In this document: positions 45,605 through 59,439 of the stretch, piece by piece
How the letters are laid out: the number at the start of each line of letters is the position of its first letter
Numbering within the stretch: position 1 is the first letter of the stretch
Source: Vigna angularis
Lineage: Eukaryota > Streptophyta > Magnoliopsida > Fabales > Fabaceae
Length of the DNA: 64,000 nt
NCBI RefSeq assembly: GCF_016808095.1
Contig: NC_068974.1
Location: 12,586,001-12,650,000, forward strand
Direction of reading: 5' to 3'
Made by a program: the position numbers and the translations under genes
Notes under the pieces: generated by a model
The model's database searches: none
What the model was told of the DNA's origin: nothing
The model's input: only the letters and a program-made list of their open reading frames with translations

Positions 45605-46863
45605 TAAGTTTTCATCTAGTGCAGAAAAAGGGAATAATTTATGATTGGTATGGCATGCTTGTGTATTACTATGTTTGGGACAATCAATGTTGCTCAAAAG
45701 GAATATTTACTTCAACTATGATTTCAGTAATCTTTCGTTATATCTGATACAAACTAGTTCAGATTGACTGGACTATATGTGATACAACCTAGCTATCTAC
45801 TGTTTCGCTTTTTCAGTGAATCATCTTTACAAATATACAAAATCGAATTACATCCCTAAATGGGTGACAAAATAATACTAAAATTGAGACTGCACAATTG
45901 TGTTGCGGGCCGAAGAGATTGAGCCTTCCCCTCAAAAAAATTCTGCGTCAATGAAGAGCCTTTTCCAAAAAAATAAAATAAAATTAATTGCTTGTCGACA
46001 TTCGAAGACACCAAATATGGTAGCTCAAGCAACTGCCAAAAGGTGGTACCGAAATTCAAACTTCGCTAAAAAAAAGTTGAGCAAATCCTACTGTCACATG
46101 TCAATCTTCAATTTCTTGAACCCATGCTAAATCTGTAAATGTTCAGAAAATATTCGGTTAGATTCTTCATCAAATCGACAAGAGAATGCAAGATCAAAAT
46201 AGAGAGAAAATTCATCTATTATTCCTCTTTGCTACACTTATTTATACTTCTCAACGATCAGTACCACAGATGATCTTGCAAACCAAATGACATTATGTTG
46301 AAATTTTCCTTTTAACCAGCAGCCTTCCATCACAAATAACATCTAAATCAGTCAATTTCACCTAAACTTAGATCCTATGACTAGGTATCGATGTATGACT
46401 TTCCACGTTAAATCCAAGATACCTAAATTATATGCCTTGCCATAGAAAATGGTCTCTCAATTTCACCAATTCATTTTCAACACATCTGCTAACTTCTATT
46501 CATTGTACTTGATCATGCATAATTGAAAAATAATTGATTCAAAAGATCTCTCGACAAAACTATACCATCTACATGAAATACACGTTGGGATACTAATATT
46601 TTCATGTTGTTTAGCAAGTAAATCCAAAACCAAGGTAAAACAGGTAAGTGCCCTAGGTTGACCCGTTGATGCAATATTCCCTTTGACATACATGTGCATA
46701 TCAAGGAGGTTAACTTTTTTTCAAACAACTACATGAATGAGTCCAGGCAAAAAATAAACAGTATCCATCATGAAAAATCTTCATTCTTAAACTCAGTCCA
46801 AAATTGTACCTAAGTCTAAAAAATCACTTACCCAGCACATTTACAGACAATTATATACATTTT
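45605..46863. other. Spacer between convergent genes
   Basis: About 1.26 kb without a convincing gene on either strand. It should hold the 3' untranslated regions of both neighbours; I did not identify poly(A) sites. Confidence 0.55.
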
Positions 46864-49800
46864 CTATCTCAATGTAGGTACATCATGAGCGCATATTCGG
46901 AAATGTGGATGTGTTTTAGAGAGAGAACCTTGAAGCACAGTTTCCACTGCTGCATTAGGAACAAGAAGCCCAACAATACGTTGGGTGTCCACAGTAGTTT
47001 CAATGCGTACAACGCGTAACCTCCTATGGCTTAGACGAGCCTGTACAAATTTTGTTCTGCAGTTTAGTTTTCTTCAAAGAAATATATTTTAAGCAATTTC
47101 TGAAAGTACTATCAATCAAAATATTATATTTAGTCACAAGTAATTGATAATGATCCAACAATTCGACAGTAAAGTCAAACTTAGTGCAAGAAATAAATTC
47201 TAACGAACCTCGAAGGTTACACCCGACAGGATATGTGTGAATAATACTATAAGAAATCATATCAACTGATATCATAATCCAACACAATCTGCTAGATATT
47301 TTACACTGCAAATCTCATCATTAAAAAATTCAACTCCAATCACCAGTTTAATTAATAGGCCTTTTTCAATAAAATGTTTTTTAGTGTGTGGCAACTTCTA
47401 TGCTGCAGAATTACCTGTTTTGAAAGGGCCTTTTCTACGGCTCCCCACACAGGAAGGATGAGGCCACCCAAGACATTTACTTCCTGTAGTCTTCTACCAA
47501 CTGTACAAAAGTTGCCAATCTTACAATTGGGACCATGCATACACTGCCAATAAATATAAGAAGTTGCATGAGACAACAGAGTGAACAAGAGTATATAATT
47601 ATTTTCCCTTCCATCTAAATGTTTTAGCAGGTTAACATGATACGTTTAACCTATTGAATGCAACGCCAGTTCAGAATACATAACAAGTTGATCTAAAGAG
47701 TAAAGTTCTTGGAGCATTTGGTTATGAATGTTTACTTTGTCCCCTTATCTTTTTCTTTTATGACTTTACTGCTAAATTGATTAGTACAGAAATAGACAGT
47801 TGAAAAGGAATGATAACTTATAAATTTATACCATCATTGTTCGTAACAAATAAATAAAATGTTAAATAAAACTGGCATCTGCTTAAACAGTCACAAGCTG
47901 TCCTCGACCATATTCTGTCAAGCGTCAAGATTTCAATCACATCCATTTTTTCCCAACAGGGAAAAGTAATGAAAAGTAACTTAAAGAATTATACCTGTTT
48001 GGATGAAACTTCATATTCCTCTTCCCAACCAGACTGAGCCTTCTCTAAAGACGAAATTTTTCTATATTTACTTTTTAATTCAGACAGAGGCATCTCCCTA
48101 TATATATATTTGAGAGAAATGGGGGTTAAAAATACAATTAAACTGAACAGGTCAACAAGGCCTGATTACTGAGAAACACATACCTGTTTGATTCTCCAAC
48201 AGGGGGTCGAACTATTTTATACATACCCGAGGCTGAACTGAAAAATGAAAGGAAATACTGAGAAAATCAGATCATTAAGAACAATGACCACAAAAACATT
48301 AATACATTTTGATGTCTTGCTTTATGAACATATTTTTTCTATTACTAATTTCCTATTGTCCTTTATTTTTTTAATGAAAAAAGATTTTAAGCCCCAACCA
48401 AGCTACTAAAATAAATAGTAAAAGACAACTTTATCATATACCAACTATTTTCGTATTACCATGAATGATGTTGATTTTTTTCCAGAGTTTATCTTTCAGC
48501 TATAGAAAACCATAATGAGCTCAATACGTTATTTGACCAGTTCTCTGCATTGACTATCCAATGTAGACATTCCGTGTAAAAGTGTTTTTCATTTAAATTT
48601 TATAAAGCAAGGCTTCAATTAAACAAACAGATTGAAACCAAATTCTCCTGACATGATATTTGTAGTCATTTAACACTAACATTCCCCGTAAGAACAGTAT
48701 TGAAGGTGATGTCAATATTTAGGAAATACCAAAAATTGAGACATCTACTCAAGGTTGTTAAACTCTTAGAGTTTACGTAAACTCATGGAAGTCATTAAAC
48801 TCAAATTATAAACTCGTAAGAGTTTACTTTTGATATAAAAATATTAAAATATTTATAAATTATAAATAATATAATGTTATATGATACTATAAATAATTTT
48901 TAATATTTTTTATTGAAATATTATTAATATTATCAAGGTTGTTAGACTCGAGTATTTACGTAAAACTCGTAGGAGTCTACTAAACTCGGATATTAAAATA
49001 TTTATAAATAATATAATATTTTATTATCATATGATTTTATAAATAACTTTTTAAATTTTTTTAGTGAAAAGAAGGAATGAAGGGGCTGAATCAAAAAACA
49101 CTCAAACCCTAATCCCAGTGAGTTTTCTCCACAAATGCCCTCCAAACAAATCCCAGTGAGTTTTCTCAACACATACACGATGATAGAGCCTATTTGGGTT
49201 TCCATGCATGTGAACATAAAACAATCTCACAAGTAATATTTTGCAACCTTAACAAATATTGGAACATCGAATTAAATAAAAACTATAATTAAATTTTAAA
49301 ATCTTAGATAACAAAAACTAAAATATACCTTTCAAATGCTAAAATGAAATGGCGTCTTCCCAACCACTCCCTCTTGGACTCATAGAAGCCATCATTGGTG
49401 GAACCAAGCCCATCCCTTTGCTTTTCATTCAGCATTGTAGTTGCCAACTAACACGTAAATATTAAATTACAAGTCAGAAAAAGCATAAAAAAACACCATT
49501 ATTCAGGTCAGGTAGAAGAGAACATGTACCTCCCATGTGATCCCACGATCTAAGATGAATGTAAACAAAACTGTTGAGGCCCCAGTCAATTGATCAACAT
49601 GAACAGTCTGAATGGAAGTGAAAACGTTTCCCGTCAATATTAGCTTTATAATAAAGTTAATATAGATAATTGTCAAAAGAAGTCAACTAGAAACTAACCT
49701 TTGGAGTCCCTTGCAATTCAATTACATTAGCTTTCAAGTCAACAATGCCGGCATCAAGGTTACCTTCAATGCGAGCATTCCGAACAAGAAGATCCAAGAT

Positions 49801-52800
49801 ACTAACAAATAACTCAAATAGCCTGTTACAGTATTATTTATTATATTGAATATAATCCCAAGACTTATAAGCATCAAGCAATTTAATTCACAAAAAACAG
49901 ACCCATTCTGAATATCAGGAGGTAGTCCCAAAATCCTGTTGAGAAACCGCCCAACTTCATGCATATCCGAATCAATAATGCGACCAGATAATCTTCCAAG
50001 ATCTTTACCGTTACCTACAAATATAGGAAGCATGTATTTAAATGTGGTAATGTTACGAAATGCTTACAGACAAACAAATTTAATTACCAAACCAGGCAAA
50101 CTAACTTCTAGAATAGAGTAATGAATGAATTACCAAGGACTGTGTCCCTTACTATTCCAACAGACACAAGAGCAGCTTTTGCTTGCACAATAAAATCATG
50201 AATTGTATCTGGTTTGTCAGATGAACATCCCGGAGGTACCACAGGCAGAGAATCCTGAAAAAAATTCGACAGTATGTATTTGAACATTCTTTTCCTTTTA
50301 CACATTTCTATATATATATATATATATATTCCTTATTTTCAATAAAAATTATGAAACCTGCTCCATTATTCCTTTGTACATAATCATCAGAGCCCTTTTT
50401 CCATAGGCACTATCATAATTATAAGCACTTAATGAAGGTCCAGCCCTACAAACAAAAAATGTCAGGAATAACAACCAAAATGTTCATCCATGTCGGCTCA
50501 TTTTAAAAAGAAAACTGATAAATTGAACATACCTGCGGTCACCCTGAGTCAAAGCACCAAGAGATTCTAATCTTTTGGCAACAATTGAAGCAAATCTTCG
50601 TTCTCCACCAAGATTTGTGAAGAGTATCCTGTACAAAATTTATGGTAATCAATGTTGTCAAACTCGAGGATCGTAAGGGAATTAGAAAGGGAATGAAAAC
50701 TCATAACTCAAAGATAGTAACTCAACTCGTAAGAGTTACAAGTAGATAAAAAATTGTATTCATAAATAGGTGCATCATTAAAAATAATATGAATGATAAA
50801 AATAGCTCATACAGATTTCATAAAATGGGTTCATAACAATTAAAAATAGGTTCATAGGTCGGCGAAGAGTGTTGGCTGTGATTGTTGACAACGAGATTGG
50901 TGGTTGCAGGAAACTCGTATAGCTCGTTTTGTGCAAACTGTTTTTTTTGGTGAGGTGTGAACTAAAGGTGGACCGGGTCACTTTCTTATAAAACATGGGT
51001 TGGGTCATCTTTTTAATAAAACATGCTGCCAAACCCTAATATCACAACAAATGAAGACAAAGATGGCACACCAAGAAGATCGACACAGAGGATGATCCTC
51101 AATCCAGCGAGCTACCTTGAGAGATTGCTCCGATCTGGCCAGCTTCTGATCTGGTCTCCATGTCAGCTCGCTTGGGGTGAAAACTCGTAGGATTATGCAA
51201 GTTTGTGAACTTAATCGCGATTTTAACAACATTGATGGTAATAGAGATTAGTTTCAACTAGTGTGGTGTGGCATCTGGAGAGAGCATCATTGAAACTTAG
51301 GACTGCAACTATTTTAAGATCTGATCAGGTCTAAAGTGTCTCAATCCTAACTTTTTAAAAGTTATCAGGTGACATGATAATAGTCAACTAATTCACACCA
51401 ACAATAAAATTGTTTGCTCAGAAGAAAGGCAGCAAGTTTATGTCCATGAAACACTTCCATTTGAGGAAAGATATTGGCACAATAATGTAGTTTGGCTAGG
51501 ATGTTACACTGATGCTTAGAGAAGTAAATTGCACGTGATAGTTTACACAGTCCTGGTATAAACAAATATGGAAGCCAGATCCTTCCCAAATTAAGCTATA
51601 GCATCACTTTTAATAATATATACGTCTTCCTAACTGCACTTCCTAATCTTTCTTTTCTCTTCTCCAAAAAGAGACTCAAACAAGGTCATTTTCCTCAAAC
51701 CTCAGTTCTATATTAAATATCTAGCATATCTGAACCCATAGAGTGGAAACAATTAATGAGAGTTTGACTACTGGACATCATAAATTGTTGAAGAAAGAAC
51801 AAAATGAACACCTTGTCCAAACAGTTGGAAAATAAAGAAAGTGAGTTTATTCAAATAACTACGTATGTAACTTACAAAATGTCAATCTCAATTCATTCTA
51901 TTTCGTCATATTTGGGATGTAATATGGTTCCAAAGGATGAACTGAACAGTTCCAAAAAGATTTACTTCTTGAACCAATATGAAAGCAATCAAACTGCAAA
52001 AGATGTTAATCAGTAGTGCTCAATGACCTGTACTCGGGTGCAGAAGCTTGATTTGATCGATGCGTTCTTCCAAACTGTTGAATTGCACGGTCAGCACTCC
52101 ATGGAAGTTCCAGGGTCAAATGAACTCTTCTTTTCTGTCGGGAAAAGCTTAGAATGAGAGACGAATGACAGCAACTATATTCAAAGTTCAGTATACTATA
52201 AATTTCCAAGCATAATGGTTTCTATCAAAGAAGTTTTCACACCTGATTTGCAGCTCGTCTATCGGCCTGCAATGAAACGCCAGCAGATCCTGCCTCAGAG
52301 ATAATAGCAACTAACTTTTTACCATCCATAAAGAGCTGCTTTTCATGCATGTTAACCATTTCCATGGTCACGTCTTTTCTAAAGAGGTATACACAGAAAT
52401 TAGTAATCTATAATGTAGTGTTGCATAATGATTAGGTAGGCAAACAACAACTCACGTATTACGAGCCTGATAAGTTACACCCTTGCCTGTAGCAGCCCTC
52501 ACAAGCATTCCTCTCCTTCCTGTCATTTCTGCAACTTTGTCAGGGCCTCCTAGCTGCATATTAGATGACAACAGTAGTAGCAGGAAAAAGTCAGCAGATT
52601 CAAAAGAAAAAAAAACATTAAGGAAAAGGATAGAAAAGATAGCATTCAAACAAGGCCACTCAGGAAAAACTAGAACCTATGAGTCTTCACACGATTCGTA
52701 TCACAGAGGAGTTGACTTGTATCATACAATGATGGTATCGTAAATCATACAATACTTACTACAATGATTTAAACAGTTGTGTTCTGTTCACATATTGAAA

Positions 52801-53972
52801 AGTGTCCTTTCAAAGCAAGAATGTAAGTCGAGTACTGATCACTACCTGATCAACAATATCATCCAAAGGATTATTTGGCAGATCCAAAGACCGAATAATC
52901 TCTGATATTTTTGTCTTCCGTTCCAACGCTGCATCATACCTGAAATAATGTAAGAATACGTTCATCAATCAACACTTCCCTGGTTTCTTATACTAATTTT
53001 TCTACCACATAATTTTGGTTAACAGAAGATATTGTATCTCATACAACCAGTTTTTTTTACTAATCAGTTATTTAACTTGAAATGATAACTTTTCACCATG
53101 AAAACATCACCCAAGAATTCTACCTCTTTTGAAGTTCAGCTACGTAGGCCTGTCTTGCTTGGAGATATTCATCTGTTTTTTCCTTACACAAATGGCATGA
53201 CCACTCTTCAGGAACTACATCACCAATTGGTGGCATCAAGCATGTGGAATGGACTAATTTACCGCAGCAAGAACACTGTAGCAATTTTTTCCTTTCCTGC
53301 AGGGAAATCAAGTGCTTACTGAATCTCCAGTATTGAAACAAATCAAAAACACTTAAAAGCAAGAAAACCACCTCCTCAGTAGTACAAATTTCACATATTT
53401 GAAACTCATCATCAGAGTCAGTAGATTCAACACCAGAGTCAGCTGCACCAAACCAGAGGAATCTTTATAAAAATGCACACAAGCAACACAGCAAATTAAA
53501 ATGTCTTCAGGAATCATCAAATGTCAAACATTTAACTTTTTAAAAATGGATATCATGAGAATAAAAAAGATTATATTAATAACAACGATGCCTTTAACAC
53601 ACCATAGCCAATGAAGTGAGTCAAATGAATAAAAACATAACAAATAAATAAAATAATAATGTGTCAATGACGCTGATTCAACGTCGAACAAGAGAAAAAC
53701 AAAATAAAATATGGTTAATACAGTGGTCAGTGCACTTCTAGGCAGAAACAACTCGTATCATGCAAACATTGTCTGCAAATAATTTGTCACAGAACTAATG
53801 TTTAATGCAATCAAAGTTTCAAGGAGTAATTGGAAAATAGGGACTGGTATATGATTAAACTATTCTTGCAATTATTCAGTTTCTCAAATATATTCTACAA
53901 GTTTATTTTGCGTTGGTTGAGCAAATTTCAAAGTCCAAGGCCTTCTGGTTTAAGAAAGTGTTCTCTGCTTTC

Positions 53973-54009
<37 letters not shown>

Positions 54010-55659
54010 TCAAAAGTGACACCTTATTTTCACTTACGGAGGCACAAGAGAAACAAGGACAAGTGGATTTCATCAAAATTTGTTTCTAAGAGACTCACTA
54101 TCAGATTCTTCATCACTTTCAGCATCACTAGGAGGTTGCCACTTGGCTACTTTTCTGACTCTGCCTTTTACTGAAACACCAGGAGTTGCAGAGTGCCTCT
54201 TCCTTTGGAGTTCTTTCACCCCATCTTCTCCTATTACAGAAGAACGATTAAATTCACAATATATAAATAAACGAGAATCATCTAGAAAAACAAGTCTAAA
54301 ACCTGGGAGAAGTTCAGGTTTTTCTGGCAAAGGGTAATTTTCTTCCACAAATTTAAGCAGCAATTCTCGAGGTCCAGAAACAAAGTCATCAAGTTCAGAA
54401 CCCTGACAAAAATAATAAACCGTGTGAGAAACTGAAATGCAATGAACAGGGTATTCAAATACACACATATTTTGTCACAGCTTCCTCTGTCCTTGCTTCT
54501 CCAGTGCTCTGAAGACCAATGACTACACATTTTTCTTGAGCTAACGCTTCCTTTGCTAATCTCAGAGCAGAAGGGACTTTAGCAGACATACATAAGTGCC
54601 TAAAGAAACGCTACAGCATTACAAGGAAAACGAACAGACAAAATAGTCAATGAGTATTAGTTAACAAACACCAGAATCCAAATACAGATTTAATCTGCCA
54701 CATAAACTTCAATACCTGATGGCTTGCCCAGTATAAGCGCCATAGCTGACTAGAATTAGGTTTATCATTTAGGAAGGCACTGGCTGACAGCAATTCTACT
54801 CGTAATTCAGCCCAAAATTCAGCTGCCTTTTTATATATTTCCTAATGTTATTGTGCAAATAAGATTATAAGACAAAAATATGGAAGTCACGGGATAAATT
54901 AATGCATTGAGAGATAATATAGATAATTGTACATGTTATCATTATATGAAAAGAAAGTTGAACAATCTACAGCCAGGAAACATCTCTAGTTTCTTACAAC
55001 TTCAATTCCTTTCTATTATCATACTTAAGAAAAGAAAAAGAAATTACAACGCACCAAAGAGAAAGATAAAGTACATTCCTGATTTAACATGCTTGAACAA
55101 AAATCATATCTGAAAATACACATGCATACCCGACTGTATAATGTCAGCATTTATTGATACAAATAAATGTTTGACTTTGACAAGCACAAACCAAATGACA
55201 CCCAAACCAATTGTAAGAAAAAGAAAGACCAATTATTTTAAACTATGTCACATAACTAACAAACAACCTTCTGAAACTGATTGATGGAATTCCCTTTCTT
55301 TTCTCTTATGCTTTACTGATTATTATTTTCAGATGCCAGTCAGTATTTTACCAGATAGTTTCCATTGTTTCTTCAGCAAAGAAATTACAAGTTCCGCAAA
55401 TAATGGCAAATAAATTTCTTGTACCATCATTTTCTCTTCTAAAGGTGCTTCAATTACTTCAAACTCTGCACCTTCATAGCTGAGCGTCCGACATAAATAC
55501 ATACCCCTACAACAAGATAAATGAAGAAAAACAATTTATCTTTCTTAAGCATATACTTTCAGTAAGGTAGGTTGGTGACCACATGAAATTATTATAACCT
55601 TGCTTTCATGTCCATGGCAACTAATTCAAGAGCTCCAACACCCCCTCTGTCCAAAGCAC
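46864..55659 (-). CDS. FGT1: FORGETTER1 / Strawberry-notch helicase-like protein, C-terminal 841 residues in 23 exons
   Basis: A chromatin cofactor family; Arabidopsis FGT1 sustains heat-stress memory genes with remodellers. Exons: 55659-55599, 55506-55425, 54841-54716, 54610-54467, 54402-54303, 54230-54099, 53442-53372, 53296-53124, 52939-52846, 52553-52456, 52378-52243, 52134-52028, 50628-50533, 50445-50358, 50254-50134, 50014-49903, 49822-49699, 49607-49530, 49447-49329, 48237-48184, 48097-47995, 47543-47415, 47040-46864 (stop TAG 46866-46864). All joins fit GT-AG and one open frame of 2525 nt. In order: [18 protein letters not shown] and [18 protein letters not shown] of the first helicase-like part, a PHD finger (CEIC, CSCC, HSTC, CHLC), then the C-terminal helicase-like part with [15 protein letters not shown] and [13 protein letters not shown]. 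The N-terminal ATP-binding part is not in the window. Confidence 0.93.
48750..49245. repeat. Unclassified intron repeat with two CAAGGTTGTTA starts
   Basis: CAAGGTTGTTAAACTC begins at 48750 and CAAGGTTGTTAGACTC at 48934. Both are followed by TTTACGTAAA and by ACTCGTA(A/G)GAG. Near 49240 the end TTGCAACCTT is roughly inverted to the starts. It resembles the hAT-like insert at 50650-51234, but I found no target duplication. Confidence 0.45.
50650..51234. mobile_element. hAT-like non-autonomous element in an FGT1 intron
   Basis: Inverted ends CAATGTTGTCAAA and, at the other end as complement, CAATGTTGTTAAAA. The 8-bp duplication ATGGTAAT is exact at 50642-50649 and 51235-51242. It is 585 bp with no transposase. 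It accounts for much of the large intron between exons 50628 and 52134. Confidence 0.85.
53973..54008. repeat. (AAT)n microsatellite in an FGT1 intron
   Basis: About twelve AAT units in a row between exons 53442 and 54099. Confidence 0.95.
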
Positions 55660-55821
55660 CTGGATGTATAATTTCAAATTCTTAACATCACAGACCTAGG
55701 AGATGGGAACATCTAGGACAAGAAACGCAACTAGAAAGCAGAGATATAACAAATTCTTTTAACATCCTATACTATGTACTTCTAGGAAGATTAAATCAAA
55801 GAATCATAAAATATTAGTTAC

Positions 55822-56007
55822 TGTTAAACATATTAAATTATTAGATATCTTAAATAGATATATTTATCTTTTATCTTCAGGTACTTGGTTATTATTTTTT
55901 TTTTATTTTGAACTTAGCCTATATTTTCTTTATTATAAATACAATATCCTATGTGTACTTTTTACAAAAGGGAAATTAAACTCATACCTAGTTTTTTACT
56001 ATATTCA
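55822..56007 (+). repeat. 5' LTR of copia element A
   Basis: 186 bp, starting TGTTAAACATATTAAATT and ending ACTATATTCA, followed 3 bases later by the primer-like site. It contains TTATAAATACAA as a TATA box. Confidence 0.7.
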
Positions 56008-56369
56008 ATATGATATCTAAAGCCTATGGTTCTTTTGAAAAAGTTTCGTCGCCCCTGGCCACTACAATTGTTGTCACCATTGACACAACTTCAGTTTCGA
56101 CCAACAATGCCATGATTGTACTTGTCCCAGCCTGGCAACTTTAACATCGTCGAAGTTCACAGACATCGTCTTTTCCAGCCATGCATTGTTGAACTTGTCG
56201 CAACCTTTGCTCTCAGGATCTGACCTTGTTGCCTTGATTGTAGAACCGTGGAATTTTAGGATTTGTCTCTCTCATGTTCATCTATGGCTTCTTTTGCTAC
56301 TGCCTCTTCTAATCTCTCTTCTGCCACTAGTGCATCTGATATATATATATATATATATATTATGTCAAT

Positions 56370-59160
56370 GTGCACTTGTCTACTATAAGTTAGATAGCTC
56401 TAATTATGCAACTTGGACATTAGACATTAAACTTTGGCTTAAGAGTTAAGGGTATGTTGATCATATTACTCAAAAAAGTGTGAGGATCAACAACCTTCTA
56501 GTTCCATTATTTTTGTAGCATGCACAAGTACATCTTTTGTTAGTCTAACTCAATCTTCTTCTCTTAGTCCTTGGATTCTCGACTCAAGAGTCACTTACTG
56601 TAACAAATCTTTGTTTTCCTCTTCATCCTCCTTGGATAATTTACCTTCTCTTACAGTGCTTAATGGATCTAGGGTTTTAGCTCATGGTATTGAGATCCTT
56701 AACCTTTGTCGTTCCTTATCCATTGATAATGTTTTTTATGTCCATGGATCTCCTTTTAACTTATTATCCATCTAACCATCTTGATTGTATTATTTCTTTT
56801 ACCAAACATTTTGTTTGTTTACAAGAACGGAGTTCGAGATAGAAGATTGGCACCAAATGTGAGTCTCATGGTTTTTATCATCTCCACCCTTCTACACATG
56901 GAGGCACAATTATAGAGTCTTCATCTATTTTTCATGCTCAGTTAGGTTATCCCAGTCTTACCAAATTTCAGCAGCACATTCCCAGCTTATCCAAGTTATC
57001 CAGTTTGGTGAGTCATGTCAATTAGGCAAGCATAATTATAGTTCCATTCCTTGCAGTGTCTACCAACATGTTTCGTCCCCTTTTGTCTTAGTTTACTCTA
57101 ACTTGGGAACCTAGTCGAGTTAAGTCTACTTTACGTTTTTTCAATATTTTGTTACCTCTATTAATGATTATTCCAGATGTACCTACTTGTTTTTAATGAA
57201 AAATCGTTCTCAGTTATTTTATATACTCCAATCTTTTTTCAATGAAATTAAAACTAAGTTTAGAGTTTCTATTCGAACTTTGCAAAATGATAATGGTCAC
57301 AAATATCTTTCCATTCTTTTAAACAATTTATGGCTTCTCATAACATTTTTCATCCAACTTCATGTGCTAATACACCTCATCAAAATGGAATGCCTGAGTG
57401 GAAAAATAGACATCATAATGAAACAACTCCACATTCTTTTAATTCATCGTGAGGTTTCTCAATATTTTTGGGGTGATGTTATGCTTACTACATGTTTTCT
57501 CATTATTCATGTTGAATATAATGAAAACTTAAGTATGGGATTAATATCCCTTGTGTTGAATATACACATAGTGTACTATATTTATAATAGAAGAAATATG
57601 GGCTAAACCCAAAATACAAATAAAGAATAACAAAATAACTAAATATAAAAGACAAACATAAAATATAAATAATATATCTAACAAATGCATGCCCTCTTCG
57701 GTTCTAAATAATAAAATACATCATTTTACATTATTTTCTCAGGAACCTCTTCATCGCTTACCTCTAAAAGTTTTTTTGTCTACATGTTTTGTTCATAATT
57801 TTAGTCTTGGTCTAGATAAGTTATGTCCTAAATCACATAAATGTGTTTTTTTAGGATTTACTAGATCACAAAAAGGATACAAGTATTTTTCTCCTTCTCT
57901 TAACTACTATGTTGTTTATCCAGATGTCACCTTTAATGAGTCTCCTTTTTACTTTAAAGGTCATTCTTCTTCTGATATGTCTTCATCTAATGCAATCAAT
58001 ATTCCTAGTACAATCAATATTTTTGTTATTTGTGGTCCTCCAGATGGACCTTGTCCACCACCACCACAACCATCAGATACTTCTTCACTACCACTTCAGG
58101 TTTATAGTCATAGACATCATTCTCAACAACCACCAATTCCAATGCCAACTACTTTTTCATCTCTAACTCTGACAACTAAGTCTAATCTTCCAATTGTCGT
58201 TTGAAAAGGTATTTGTTATACCTGTAATCCCTTTCCACATTATATTGCTTCAAGTTATCATAAGTTATCTTCACCTTTTCATACCTACCTATCTGTCAGT
58301 GATGTCTTAGTTCATCCTAGTTGGCGCCAGGCCATGCTAGATGAACTAAGTACTCTTCAATGTGGAACTTGAGGGTTTGTCCCATTATCGTCCAGGAAAT
58401 ATATTATTGGTTACAGGTGGGTTCTTGCTATCAAAGTTGGTCCTAATGGTACTATTGATCACCTCAAAACTCGTCTTGTACCCCAAGGTCACACAAATTT
58501 TTGGGTTAGATTATGGTGAGACCTTTTCTCTAGTGGCAAAGATGCTTTTTCTTCGTTTAGTCATGACTGCTCTTCAACAATGGCCTCTTTATCACTTATG
58601 TCAAAAATGTGTTCCTCAATGGAGATTTGCAAGAAGAGATTTATATGGGGCAACCTACAAGATTTGTTGTTCAAAGAGGGTCTTCTGGTTGGTATGTCGT
58701 CTTTACAAATCCTTATATGGCAAATTTAGCAACACTGTTTAACGTCAGATGTTGATTGGGCAGAATCTCCTTTTGATAGAAGGTCTGCATTCGAATATTG
58801 TGTTTCCATTGGTGGTAACTTGATTTCTTGGAGAAGCAAGAAAAAAAGTTTGTGTCAAGATCTAGTGCAAAAGCATAATATAGAGCTATGACCCATGGCC
58901 CCAACCACTTTTGAGCTTGTTTGGCTTAAACAATTGCTTAAGAAGTTACAATTTGGAGATGTTACTTAAATGACACTTATATGTGATAATTCGGCTACCA
59001 TTCATATTAGTTCTAATCCTATCTTTCATAAAAGGACCAAACACATTGAAATTGATTGTATATTCATTCGAGAAAAGATTGTACCTGATGATATTTTCAC
59101 TACGATTTTACAGGAACCAAAAATTGATTATATTTGTAACAAGCTTGGTACATAAGATTT
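56370..59160 (+). pseudogene. Copia element A polyprotein remnant
   Basis: A gag fragment (LDSSNYATWTLDIKLWLKS, 56390-56446) jumps directly to protease-like SPWILDSRVTY, where the family has WILDSGATDH. Then come the pre-integrase part (FHAQLGYPSLTKFQQHIPSL, CESCQLGKH), and integrase (TLQNDNGHKYLS). A solo LTR interrupts at 57510. Further on are FVHNFSLGLDKLCPKSHKCV and FLGFTRSQKGYKYFSPS, then RT (RWVLAIKVGPNGTIDHLKTR). RT ends at LYKSLYGKF and the reading runs straight into RNase H ([33 protein letters not shown]), so the YVDD-bearing half is deleted. Confidence 0.82.
57510..57683 (-). repeat. Short solo LTR inside copia element A
   Basis: On the minus strand 174 bp from TGTTAGATATATT to ATATTCAACA. 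Its middle (GGGTTTAGCCCAT, TTATAAATATAG, CTATGTGTAT) matches the LTR of element C at 63204-63352. It breaks integrase between CFLI and MPSSVLNN. No clean target duplication found. Confidence 0.65.
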
Positions 59161-59439
59161 GTATGCACAAATTTGATGGGAAGTATTAGGTATATTAGAT
59201 ATCTTAGAAAGATATCTTATTTTTATATTTTACTTGAAGATTTGAGAGAAGATGAAAAGTCTTATTTTTTACTAAGAAAAGTCTTATTTTTTACTAAGAA
59301 AACCTTATACAACTTACTACTGTATTGATAGGAGATAGTAGTTCTGAAAAGTAAAAGGGCGGGAAGCCCCTAAAACACCCTAACAGAAATATTAATAATA
59401 ATAAAGACATTATACTTCAACACTCCCCCTCAAGTTGGA

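Larger units (their letters stand above)
55822..59254 (+). mobile_element. Ty1/copia element A, decayed, in the FGT1 upstream intron
   Basis: 5' LTR 55822-56007 (TGTTAAACAT...TATATTCA), primer-like TGATATCTAAAGCCT at 56011, and copia domains to about 59160. A 3' LTR start near 59187 (TTAGGTATATTAGATATC) resembles the 5' LTR, but is cut by element B near 59255. The interior lacks most of gag and the second half of RT. Confidence 0.78.

Noticed and set aside
52483..52743. Plus-strand open frame of 86 codons
   Set aside because: Antisense to an FGT1 exon and the adjoining intron; no motif.
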